Assembly: GCA_900769525.1 (NCBI GenBank)
Contig: CAAGGY010000079.1
Coordinates: 1 to 12,986 of the forward strand
DNA length: 12,986 bases
Direction of reading: 5' to 3'
From: an uncultured Alistipes sp.
Lineage (GTDB): Bacteria > Bacteroidota > Bacteroidia > Bacteroidales > Rikenellaceae
Within the stretch, counting starts at the first letter, position 1, and each line of letters starts with the position of its first letter. The position numbers were made by a program, and so were the translations under genes. Below, one piece after another: positions 1 to 7,556 of the stretch. Under the pieces are notes generated by a model. That model saw only the letters and a list, made by a program, of their open reading frames with translations, ran no database searches and was not told the origin of the DNA.

Positions 1-69
1 CTGCAAATACTTATCCAACGACGCACTCTCACGGTTGGTGATCGACTTGGTAATCTTTAATTGACGCAT
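1..69 (-). CDS. rpoD: RNA polymerase primary sigma factor RpoD, N-terminal fragment (runs off the left edge)
   Basis: Reading the minus strand from the ATG at 69-67 gives 23 uninterrupted codons beginning MRQLKITKSITNRESASLDK and then YLQ, up to the window edge. This is the very conserved N-terminus of the short primary sigma factor (RpoD/SigA) of Bacteroidota, which directs core RNA polymerase to housekeeping promoters. Only the extreme N-terminus is visible; the promoter-binding regions 2-4 lie outside. The gene runs in the same direction as the hyf-like operon but is separated from it by an intrinsic terminator at 174-215, so it probably has its own promoter in 70-173. I found no clear TAnnTTTG element there. 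Identification rests on recognising the 23-residue start, which is distinctive for this family. Confidence 0.9.
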   Translation of the reverse strand, partial: MRQLKITKSITNRESASLDKYLQ

Positions 70-173
70 AAATTATATATCTTCTTACTACTTAATTTCT
101 CGTTTTTCACGCATATATACGCACGTGGTATGCTATTTGTTTCACTGGCCCTCACTTTTTTCTTATGCCAGAC

Positions 174-215
174 GAAAAAGCGAGGTTGTCTAACGCTAAA
201 TCAGACAACCTCGCT
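174..215 (-). terminator. Rho-independent terminator of the hyf-like operon
   Basis: Positions 179-191 and 203-215 form a perfect 13-bp inverted repeat (AGCGAGGTTGTCT / AGACAACCTCGCT) with an 11-base loop. Read on the minus strand the stem runs into five T residues (complement of 175-179), the standard intrinsic terminator layout. It starts 27 bases after the stop codon of the last operon gene and lies before rpoD, so it should insulate rpoD from operon read-through. On the plus strand no T tract follows, so it acts in one direction. Confidence 0.88.
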
Positions 216-241
216 AACCTTTACCTTACCACGAAAACTCG

Positions 242-1027
242 CTACTTGCGCCTCTTACGTAGGTTTGTCACACCCTCAATAAAGCAGAGTGGGTGGGTAG
301 GCGCTCCTGGCAGCCAGAGGTCAACGTGATACTTATCCAAGAACTTACGGTCGACAGCAGGGCTATCGGCATACAAACCTCCCGATATAGCCTCTGAGCC
401 ACACACAATCAAGACCTTAGGCTCGGCGATAGAGTTGTAGCATATATCTAATGCCTCAGCCATATTCTCGCTGATAGGGCCTGTGAGCACAAGACCATCG
501 GCGTGGCGTGGTGAGGCCGTGAAGCCTACGCCATAGCGGCCAAAGTCGAAGTTCACATTACCCGTAGCACCAAGCTCCATCTCGATTGAGGCATCGCCAC
601 CTGCCGAGACCTCACGAAGCTGCAAGGCACGACCGAAATATTTAGATATCTCAGGACGAATAGCTGTCACATCGAACTTTGGTGCCTTGTCGCCCACCTT
701 CACTATAAGGTCCTCACGGCGTGTTGCTGCGAGGCGGTGCTCATTAGTAAAGCGGATATTGCGAGGTGCGCACTTAGCACACTCACCGCAGAAGAGGCAA
801 CGGCCCATATCGAGCGTCAGAGGCTCGGTGGTAATCGCCTTGGTAGGACATATCTTTGCGGCACGCTCTACGTCGCTCTTATCCTCAGTATCGGTAAGCT
901 CAGGAAAGCCACGAAACTCCTCGGTAAGCGTCACACTATAGAGGTCGGGAATATACTGCCAGCCGTGGCTGCGTAGAATCTTTGCTTTTCCAAAAATCAT
1001 AGTTTCGATATTTTTGCCACTGCTCAC
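242..1027 (-). CDS. Fused ferredoxin (HyfH-like) and NuoB/HyfI-like small subunit of an Ehr-type complex, lacking proximal cluster cysteines
   Basis: This is a 261-residue protein from a GTG start that overlaps the hyfG stop by one base (TAGTG on the minus strand). An ATG at codon 10 (1000-998) is a plausible alternative start. Residues about 10-100 are a HyfH/HycF-like ferredoxin domain. C77, C80 and C83 with C60 (CPTKAI) can hold one [4Fe-4S] cluster. The other cluster is gone: K50, V53 and A56 stand where its cysteines should be, and C86 is shifted by one position. Residues about 125-255 match the NuoB/HycG small subunit (TASPRHADGLVLTGP, ISGG, PGAPTHP). The four ligands of the proximal cluster are replaced by D145, I148, E212 and A242. 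The protein would sit on the cytoplasmic side, bound to HyfG and the membrane arm. Family membership is sure; a redox role for the NuoB domain is doubtful. It is the last gene of the operon. Confidence 0.9.
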   Translation of the reverse strand: MSSGKNIETMIFGKAKILRSHGWQYIPDLYSVTLTEEFRGFPELTDTEDKSDVERAAKICPTKAITTEPLTLDMGRCLFCGECAKCAPRNIRFTNEHRLAATRREDLIVKVGDKAPKFDVTAIRPEISKYFGRALQLREVSAGGDASIEMELGATGNVNFDFGRYGVGFTASPRHADGLVLTGPISENMAEALDICYNSIAEPKVLIVCGSEAISGGLYADSPAVDRKFLDKYHVDLWLPGAPTHPLCFIEGVTNLRKRRK

Positions 1028-2541
1028 TACAAGTCGTGACCGCAGTACGATAGGTTAAAACTCTTGTTGTTGATTGGGAAGTCCGAGATACCCTCCGAGC
1101 GCACAGCGATAGCCAGACCGAGCCAGTTGTGTACGCTTGGGTCCTTAATTTTGTACTTGGCAATCTCGCCCTTGTTGTCGGTGATAGCTACATGGCAAAT
1201 CTCGCCACGCCAGCCCTCCACAAGCGAGAACGACAAGGCCTCAGGGCGAAGCTCGGCAAAGTAGTCGGGAGCCGACAGGTTGCCCTTAGGGGTGTAGCCC
1301 TCAAGCGTGCGGAGCACATAGTCGGCACTCTGCAACACCTCGTCAAGGCGCATCATAAGGCGTGACATAACATCGCCATCGCCCTTAACAATAGGCTCGT
1401 GGCGAAGAGCCGTCGCATAGTAGCCAGATGGGTGCGAAGCACGAATATCTCGCTTAAGACCACTTGCACGTGAGGCCTGACCTACACCACCGATACGCTG
1501 CATCTCGCTCTCTGGTACAAGACCGCACTGCTCGAAACGTGCAAGCAGCGTAGGATCCTCCAACATATCACGACGAAGCTCATCGTAGCGACGACGTACA
1601 TCCGCAATATTTTTGCGAATCAACTCGCACTTCTGGTTTGTGAGCGGGTGGTTAGTACCGAATGGGCGGATGAGGCTCTTGCCGAAGCGGTTGCCACACC
1701 AAGCCTGCGTAGTGTTGATTGTAATGGTACGCAACGCCTCGCAAGCCACCTGATAGAGCTGGAAGCCGATATCTGTTGCCAGAGCACCTGTGTCGGCAAT
1801 GTGCATAGCGATACGCTCAAGCTCAATAGCCACCATACGCTCGAGCTGCAAATCTGCATCAACACTCTTCTTACCCAGCTTCTCGACAAGCTCGGCGTAG
1901 GCCGTTGCGTGGCCGATAGCCGTGTCGCCAGCCACCGACTCAGCGATGAGCGTGCGGCGCAACGAGTTGTTGTCACGCAACATCTCACTCTCGACGCCAC
2001 GATGCTGATAGCCCAAGGCAATCTCAAGGTGGAGCACCTGCTCACCATTACAGATAAAGCGGAAGGCGCCTGGCTCGATGATACCTGCGTGAATAGGACC
2101 CACGTTCACCTCGTGGAGCTCGTCACCCTCAATCGAGTAGAATGGGTAGGTATCCATCGTTGACTGCTTGTTGCGTCTATCGTACGAGAAGCGCAGAGGC
2201 TTCAACCAAGGGTGCGAATCAAAAGGTACGCCATAGAGCTCAAAAATCTCACGCTCGAAGGGGTGGAACTGGGGATGTATTGCCGTCAACGAGGCAAGGC
2301 CCTCAGCGTAGTAGTCGGGCACAAACGAGGTGATAAGCACCTCGGCTGTTGCGTCGTTGAGCAGTATCATATAGAATTTCAGGCCCTCGCCAATCTCTGT
2401 TGCGAAGTAGTGAGCCACATGGTAGTTGCTATCCGCCATACGCTCCTTAAGGTCGTTGTAGAGCTCTACGTAGTCGACCTGTGGAATATCGGCGATGGCT
2501 ACTGCCGAGGCGGTATTATTTGTTATATGGTATAGTTTCAT
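1027..2541 (-). CDS. hyfG: Hydrogenase-4 large-subunit homologue (HyfG/HycE-like, NuoC-NuoD fusion) without nickel ligands
   Basis: This 504-residue protein has the fused architecture of HycE/HyfG. Residues 1-125 are NuoC-like, with HPFEREIFELYGV at 93-105 followed by HPWLKPLRFS. Residues about 145-504 are NuoD / [NiFe] large-subunit-like (GIIEPGAFRF, LGYQHRGVE, LERIAMHIADTGALATDIGF). True hydrogenases bind Ni-Fe through two CxxC pairs. Here the first pair is replaced by A204-G-D-T207 (ESVAGDTAIGH). In the C-terminal motif S498 and G501 replace the cysteines (FNLSYCGHDL), and C500 is not in a ligand position. The chain ends three residues after that motif, so there is no tail for a maturation peptidase to remove. 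It therefore should not bind nickel or make H2. This fits energy-converting-hydrogenase-related (Ehr-type) proteins. The start is 4 bases after hyfF, implying coupled translation. Confidence 0.92.
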   Translation of the reverse strand: MKLYHITNNTASAVAIADIPQVDYVELYNDLKERMADSNYHVAHYFATEIGEGLKFYMILLNDATAEVLITSFVPDYYAEGLASLTAIHPQFHPFEREIFELYGVPFDSHPWLKPLRFSYDRRNKQSTMDTYPFYSIEGDELHEVNVGPIHAGIIEPGAFRFICNGEQVLHLEIALGYQHRGVESEMLRDNNSLRRTLIAESVAGDTAIGHATAYAELVEKLGKKSVDADLQLERMVAIELERIAMHIADTGALATDIGFQLYQVACEALRTITINTTQAWCGNRFGKSLIRPFGTNHPLTNQKCELIRKNIADVRRRYDELRRDMLEDPTLLARFEQCGLVPESEMQRIGGVGQASRASGLKRDIRASHPSGYYATALRHEPIVKGDGDVMSRLMMRLDEVLQSADYVLRTLEGYTPKGNLSAPDYFAELRPEALSFSLVEGWRGEICHVAITDNKGEIAKYKIKDPSVHNWLGLAIAVRSEGISDFPINNKSFNLSYCGHDL

Positions 2542-2545
2542 AGCG

Positions 2546-3958
2546 CTATTCGATATTTACGATTAGGTCGATAGCCTCCTTAAGCACCTCTGGCTGCCAC
2601 AAGCCAAGGACGATGGCTACGATGAGCAACACCGCTGCAGAGTACGACAAACGACGATTCACGGCCGAGAGGTGCAACTCATCTTGGTTGGAGTGGTAAC
2701 CAAGACGGAGTGTGCGCGACCAGATGGCATATATTACAACACACATCAAAATGAGCATGACAACAAGTAGCCACCAGCTACCCACCGACACAATCTCAGA
2801 GAAGATCATAATCTCTGAAATGAACAACGGAGATGGTGGGAAAGCCAAGAGTACGAGTGTACCTACGATAAAGCCGACAGCACCCACACGATTGATGTTC
2901 ATATAGTTACCGATGCGGTTGATGCTGTATGAGTTGTAGATATGGCGCATGATACCGACCTGGAAGAACATCGAGCTCTTGACAAACGTGTGGCACACAA
3001 CGTGGAACACCGCTGCCCACAGAGCCACACCACCGATACCCATACCGATAGCCACAATACCCATATTCTCGACTGTCGAGTAGGACAAGAATCGCTTGTA
3101 GTTGTTGCTACGACGTAGGAACATAGCACCCACGGCCAACGACAAGACTCCGATAAGAATCAAGACGTGGCGTGCCCAGCCAAACACCTCATCAGCAGCG
3201 GCATAGAGGGTATAGATGCGCATAATCGACACAAAGCCTGCGTTTACCAATGCCGTAGAGATAAATGCCGAGGCTGGCGCTGGTGCAGCATAGTTTGCAT
3301 CGACACCCACAGTATAGAGTGGGAATATCTCCATCTTACAGCTATAACCCACAACGATAAGTAGGAATGCCACCTTTAGGTAGAGTGGGTTACCATTGTC
3401 GATAACACTACGAAGCGACTCATAGTCCAGCGCTCCATGCTCAGCAACGGTCGAGAGAAGCAAGATGCCGAGGTATGCCATAGCGATACCTGTCGAGCAG
3501 ACGAAGATATACTTCCACGTAGCCTCCAACGACTGCTTAAACTCACGATGGTAGATGATACCTGCCGAGCAGATTGTCGTAGCCTCAAGGAAGACCCAGG
3601 TCATAGCCACATTATCTGAGTAGTAGACGCAGGTGATGGCCACAGCCAAGAGCATAAGCAGGGTGTAGTACGCCTTATACGAGCGTGTGGTAACCTCCTC
3701 GGCACGAAGATATGACGACGAGTGGATGAGTGTGAAGCCGAGCACTGCAACCATTAGGATGTGGAAGAGCACGGCCATTGTATCGGCACGGAATACCGAG
3801 AGCATAACGCTATCCTGCAACTTGAGCACGAAGATAGCTGCAATAGATGCCACCTGCACCAGGTAAAAGAGCGTAGCGACGATGTTCGATGCTCGCTCGG
3901 TGCGCACCAAGAGTGGTGCCACGGCCAAAATAAGTGAGATAATAAGATATACGAGCAT
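2546..3958 (-). CDS. hyfF: Antiporter-like membrane subunit HyfF (NuoN/NuoL/Mrp family)
   Basis: A 470-residue, almost wholly hydrophobic protein with about 13-14 predicted membrane segments, of the proton-conducting antiporter-like family found in complex I and group 4 hydrogenases. The conserved membrane glutamate is E125 (WVFLEATT) and the central lysine is K208 (VGYSCKMEIFPLY). The YSTVENMGIVAIGMG segment and a histidine/lysine helix (HVVCHTFVKSSMF) are also present. Beyond K208 the usual PMHxWLP(D/E)AH pattern, intact in the HyfB homologue here, has become PLYTVGVDANYAAPAP. It should form one of two ion channels in the membrane arm. It lies 4 bases from both hyfE and hyfG. HyfF rather than HyfD is chosen from gene order and length; the exact paralogue label is less certain than the family. 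Confidence 0.88.
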   Translation of the reverse strand: MLVYLIISLILAVAPLLVRTERASNIVATLFYLVQVASIAAIFVLKLQDSVMLSVFRADTMAVLFHILMVAVLGFTLIHSSSYLRAEEVTTRSYKAYYTLLMLLAVAITCVYYSDNVAMTWVFLEATTICSAGIIYHREFKQSLEATWKYIFVCSTGIAMAYLGILLLSTVAEHGALDYESLRSVIDNGNPLYLKVAFLLIVVGYSCKMEIFPLYTVGVDANYAAPAPASAFISTALVNAGFVSIMRIYTLYAAADEVFGWARHVLILIGVLSLAVGAMFLRRSNNYKRFLSYSTVENMGIVAIGMGIGGVALWAAVFHVVCHTFVKSSMFFQVGIMRHIYNSYSINRIGNYMNINRVGAVGFIVGTLVLLAFPPSPLFISEIMIFSEIVSVGSWWLLVVMLILMCVVIYAIWSRTLRLGYHSNQDELHLSAVNRRLSYSAAVLLIVAIVLGLWQPEVLKEAIDLIVNIE

Positions 3959-3962
3959 AGCC

Positions 3963-4589
3963 TTAGTCTTTAATTGAGGTTAGAGCATCTGACTCATCGG
4001 TGTGCATATCGTCGTCGAGGCGGCGAAGGAACATACCGAGGATAAGAATCGAGATAAGAATATCGAGCATAATCGCTAGGTTGATAAGCATTGGAAGCTC
4101 CACGCCGATAGCCATCGAGAACAAGAATACACCATTCTCAATCACGAGGAAGCCTACCAGATGGGCAAAGATTCGCTTGCGCAACACGATAAGAATCAAA
4201 CCCGACAAAAGGGCATAGAGTGCCACGCCGAAGAATATCATATCGGTGCGATTATCAGCCATATAGTAGGTTATCGTGCAGCTGGCAATAAGTGCCAAAA
4301 TCGACATCACCAGAGCACCAAACTGCGTCGACGAGGAGTGAATACGATTAATCTTTGTCTTGTTGATTACTCGCATCAAGATTGCGGGGATAACGATAGC
4401 CTTGAACACCAGCGTCTCGACGATGATGAAGCTCAGCTCCACAGGGTGGAACGAGTGCAGGCGTGCCATGGCTATGCCGAAGAGCAACAAACCCTGAACT
4501 GCAAGGATTGTTGTGTGGTTGCGGAAGCGGTCAGCTATCGAGAGATAGATGAGCGTCAGCACATATAGGATAATGAGTGAAAGTACCAT
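3963..4589 (-). CDS. hyfE: HyfE-like membrane subunit (NuoK-like)
   Basis: This 208-residue protein has about six to seven hydrophobic segments and matches HyfE, the hydrogenase-4 subunit whose C-terminal half resembles complex I NuoK. The signature GFLVIENGVFLFSMAIG lies at about 146-162. Buried charged residues that could carry protons are E58 and K63 in one helix (FIIVETLVFKAIVIP), then E151, E164 and D176. A polar, acidic tail (LDDDMHTDESDALTSIKD) is probably cytoplasmic. Its place between hyfC and hyfF matches the hyf order once hyfD is removed. The gaps are 12 bases to hyfC and 4 bases to hyfF. It would link the NuoH-like subunit to the antiporter-like channels. Confidence 0.87.
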   Translation of the reverse strand: MVLSLIILYVLTLIYLSIADRFRNHTTILAVQGLLLFGIAMARLHSFHPVELSFIIVETLVFKAIVIPAILMRVINKTKINRIHSSSTQFGALVMSILALIASCTITYYMADNRTDMIFFGVALYALLSGLILIVLRKRIFAHLVGFLVIENGVFLFSMAIGVELPMLINLAIMLDILISILILGMFLRRLDDDMHTDESDALTSIKD

Positions 4590-4601
4590 ATTTCGAAACG
4601 C

Positions 4602-5519
4602 TTAAATGTCGATATTCTGATAAAGCAGGAAGCCTGTGAGCAGCACCAACGCCGACATCGCCACGATAGTGAGGATGTAGGTGGTGTTGCGAGAGAGCTT
4701 GTTGCGGGCACGCAACGACTCGATAGCACCAATCGTAATACCCGTACCGAAGATTGCCAAAGGCGTTGCAAACTCCCAGTGGAAGCAGACAACCACCGAC
4801 ACAGCATTTGCCGCAATCATCGCCCAGATAGCATTCTTCAACCAGCCAGCGATGTTAATCATCGCAAGGTCGATACCCGAGTAGTCAAGGCACATAACCT
4901 CGTGAATCATCGTAAGCTCGAGGTGGGTGCGTGGGTCATCCACAGGCACACGGCCCGACTCTATAATCATGATGATAAGGAATACGTATGCCAACAATAG
5001 CATCACAATCGTAACGTTAGGACCAAGCTCCTGCGCTGTAGAGAAGATGTCGGCAAACGACGAGTAACCACAAAAGAGGGCAAGTGTCGCAAGGCCCATC
5101 ATCAATGCGGGCTCAACCAAAGCACCATACAAAGCCTCACGAGCAGCACCCATACCCTCGAACGAGCTACCTGTATCCATAGCAGCAAGCACAATAGCGA
5201 TACGTGATAGAGCCAAGAGATATGCAACCAAGACTATATCGCCATGGAACGACAACACAGGCTCAAGGTCAGCAATAGGAATAAAGAGAAAGGCCATAAT
5301 CGCCGCACCGAGATAGACACATGGGGCGATACGGAACAGAGCTGTTGTGGTGGGCGAATAGACAGCACCCTTTCTGAGCAACAAACGTGCGTTGTAGATG
5401 TGCTGGAAGAAGCGGATACCCTTACGTCCCGCAAGCACCGCACGTGTTCGGTTGATGACACCCGTAATCGAGAGTGCCACAACAATCATAAGCAGTGTGT
5501 TAAGTAGTTTTATCAACAT
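4602..5519 (-). CDS. hyfC: HyfC/HycD-like membrane subunit (NuoH family)
   Basis: This 305-residue membrane protein has about eight hydrophobic segments and belongs to the NuoH/HycD/HyfC family, the subunit that anchors the hydrophilic arm and passes the conformational or charge signal to the ion channels. Recognisable loops are GRKGIRFFQHIYN at about 31-43, GSSFEGMGAAREA at 117-129, and the acidic cytoplasmic loop at about 187-215, with ESGRVPVDDPRTHLEL followed by MIHEVMCLDYSG. The last is the family's most conserved stretch, and its glutamates and aspartates are intact. Length is normal for the family. It follows hyfB by 21 bases and precedes hyfE by 12. Unlike the small and large subunits, nothing here looks degenerate. 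Confidence 0.92.
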   Translation of the reverse strand: MLIKLLNTLLMIVVALSITGVINRTRAVLAGRKGIRFFQHIYNARLLLRKGAVYSPTTTALFRIAPCVYLGAAIMAFLFIPIADLEPVLSFHGDIVLVAYLLALSRIAIVLAAMDTGSSFEGMGAAREALYGALVEPALMMGLATLALFCGYSSFADIFSTAQELGPNVTIVMLLLAYVFLIIMIIESGRVPVDDPRTHLELTMIHEVMCLDYSGIDLAMINIAGWLKNAIWAMIAANAVSVVVCFHWEFATPLAIFGTGITIGAIESLRARNKLSRNTTYILTIVAMSALVLLTGFLLYQNIDI

Positions 5520-5540
5520 ACGTTCTTCGATATTACGGGG

Positions 5541-7526
5541 TTACAAAATTCCAATGAGCGTGAAAATCAATACTACAGCAAGGAAGGCCAAGGCAAATGT
5601 GATATAGTTGTTCACACGGCCTGTGCGCAGACGCATCACATTCATATTGATGCGGTGCATAAGCTTAACCCACCACTGACCGAGCAGCGAGTCGACCTTA
5701 TCCTTATGGCGCACCTCGTAGTTGTGCTGCGAAGGGAATATCTCGCTCTTGTCCACAGCACGACCATCGACCGTATCCTTCATCAGTGGCTTGCCGATAT
5801 TCTCCAAGCCCTCAGAGAACGACTCACCGGTATACTGCATCTTGATGTTTGGAGCAGTAAAGCCACAACCCCATGTTGGACCGCTCTCAATCTTACGCTT
5901 GAGCTGCGCACGACGCTTTGCAACGTAGAGTAAGCCGATAACGAGCAACAACATCACGCCAACATAGCTCAATGTCTGGAGCATAGGCGCAAATGCGGCA
6001 TAGGCAACGTCGCTACTACCACCCGTAACAGCCTCTGCAACAAGCGTAATAGGACGTATCGCATAGTGAGGCAAAAGACCAATCACAAGGATTAGCACAG
6101 CAGGGATTGCCATCGCCACAATACGCTGATTATCAACCTCTGTACACTCAGCAACATGGTGCGAACGAGGTGAACCGAGGAATACCACGCCATAGAGCTT
6201 CGAGAATGCCAATACCACAACGCCACCAATAAGCGAGAGGGCGATAATACCACCGATAGCGTACAACACCTCGTGGCCATCGCTCACGCCATTGAACATT
6301 CCGATATATATCAACAACTCCGACACGAAGCCATTGAGCGGTGGAAGGGCGCAGATAGCCACAGTAGCAAATAGCATAAGGATAGCCGTAACGGGCATAT
6401 GCTTAGCAAGGCCACCCATCTGATTCATCGCCGTAGTATGCATCTTAGAGTAGATGTTACCGGCGCTCATAAACAACATTGTCTTGAACAACGAGTGGTT
6501 GACGATGTGCAACAAGGCGCCGCACATACCACACATACCGATAAGGTTGCTACCTGCAGCATGTCCCACAGCGGCAACACCTAAGCCAATGAGTATCACG
6601 CCGATATTCTCGATACTTGAGTATGCCAAAAGACGCTTCACATCGTTCTGCATAGCGGCGAGAATAACACCCCAAAGGCCTGTAACGATACCCGACAAGA
6701 GGACGATAAGACCAATCGAGTAGAGCAACTCCGTGTTGTGGTCGATAGCCTGCAACATACGCAAAATGCCATAGACACCCGTCTTAATCATCACACCCGA
6801 CATGATAGCTGAGACGTGCGACGGAGCTGCTGGGTGAGCCTCAGGCAACCAGATATGCATAGGGAAAAGACCAGCCTTCATACCAAAACCAAGCAAGAAC
6901 ATCACGAACAGCGGAAGTGGCTTAGCGACCTTGAAGTAGCACTCCACAGCGGCGAAGTTTGCCGAGCCTGTGACATTGTACAACATCACAAAGCCTGCCA
7001 CCAAGAACATAAAGCCGATATGCATCATAACCAAGTAGTTAAGTGCTGCACGGCGCACCTCCTGACGATCTGCCTCGAACAGAATAAGGATAAACGACGC
7101 GATGGTCATAAGCTCCCACGAGAAGAGGAACGAGAAGCCTCCGCTCGATATCACAACCATCATCATCGACACCACGAGCAAGACTAATGCTGTGTAGTGC
7201 AGCGAGATGTGTGTTGGCGAGAAGCGCTTGAAGTAGCCCTCGACATAGCCTCGTGAGTAGACCACCGTAGCCACCGAGGCGATAGCTATGATAGCAAGAA
7301 ATAGTGCCGAGATGGCATCTACCGAGATACGCTCCAGGCCGAACAAATCGGTCGAGAATCGAGCAAGCATAATCTCGCCTCCTATGAGTGACGACACTGC
7401 AAGGAAGATAGCTCCAATAGCGGCCAACGAGATAACCGACGTTGCTACCCACACCTTAGCACGCAGCGGTGCTAAGAAGATGAGTAGAATAGCGATTACG
7501 GCCGCCAATAATGCATACAAAAACAT
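5541..7526 (-). CDS. hyfB: Antiporter-like membrane subunit HyfB/HycC (NuoL family)
   Basis: At 661 residues this is the largest subunit of the complex and the first of its six genes. It has about 14-16 hydrophobic segments of the NuoL/HyfB proton channel family. The pumping residues are intact: E138 in FSWELMTIASF, K217 in GFGMKAGLFPMHIWLPEAHP, K248 in MIKTGVYG, and H340/H344/K348 in LLHIVNHSLFKTMLF. The segment with TWGCG (551-555) and MQYTGESF (563-570) is a hallmark of the HycC/HyfB branch. A further polar stretch (about 575-635) and a final membrane helix (about 641-660) close the protein. It may be the counterpart of the lateral helix and its anchor in complex I NuoL, though that is inference. 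The ATG is 30 bases from the rsmE stop, with no terminator between, so both probably share a transcript. Confidence 0.93.
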   Translation of the reverse strand: MFLYALLAAVIAILLIFLAPLRAKVWVATSVISLAAIGAIFLAVSSLIGGEIMLARFSTDLFGLERISVDAISALFLAIIAIASVATVVYSRGYVEGYFKRFSPTHISLHYTALVLLVVSMMMVVISSGGFSFLFSWELMTIASFILILFEADRQEVRRAALNYLVMMHIGFMFLVAGFVMLYNVTGSANFAAVECYFKVAKPLPLFVMFLLGFGMKAGLFPMHIWLPEAHPAAPSHVSAIMSGVMIKTGVYGILRMLQAIDHNTELLYSIGLIVLLSGIVTGLWGVILAAMQNDVKRLLAYSSIENIGVILIGLGVAAVGHAAGSNLIGMCGMCGALLHIVNHSLFKTMLFMSAGNIYSKMHTTAMNQMGGLAKHMPVTAILMLFATVAICALPPLNGFVSELLIYIGMFNGVSDGHEVLYAIGGIIALSLIGGVVVLAFSKLYGVVFLGSPRSHHVAECTEVDNQRIVAMAIPAVLILVIGLLPHYAIRPITLVAEAVTGGSSDVAYAAFAPMLQTLSYVGVMLLLVIGLLYVAKRRAQLKRKIESGPTWGCGFTAPNIKMQYTGESFSEGLENIGKPLMKDTVDGRAVDKSEIFPSQHNYEVRHKDKVDSLLGQWWVKLMHRINMNVMRLRTGRVNNYITFALAFLAVVLIFTLIGIL

Positions 7527-7556
7527 AATGTTATATTATTGGGTAGTAATTAATTA

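Noticed and set aside
61..282. Plus-strand 73-codon frame near the left edge
   Set aside because: It overlaps the rpoD start, the terminator hairpin and the end of the fused small-subunit gene, and resembles no known protein.
242..7526. Complex I (nuo) operon or true hydrogenase-4 / formate hydrogenlyase
   Set aside because: There are no NuoE/F/G homologues, no HyfA or formate dehydrogenase gene and no hyfD. The large subunit lacks nickel ligands, and the HycC/HyfB-type C-terminus points to the hydrogenase-4-related branch.
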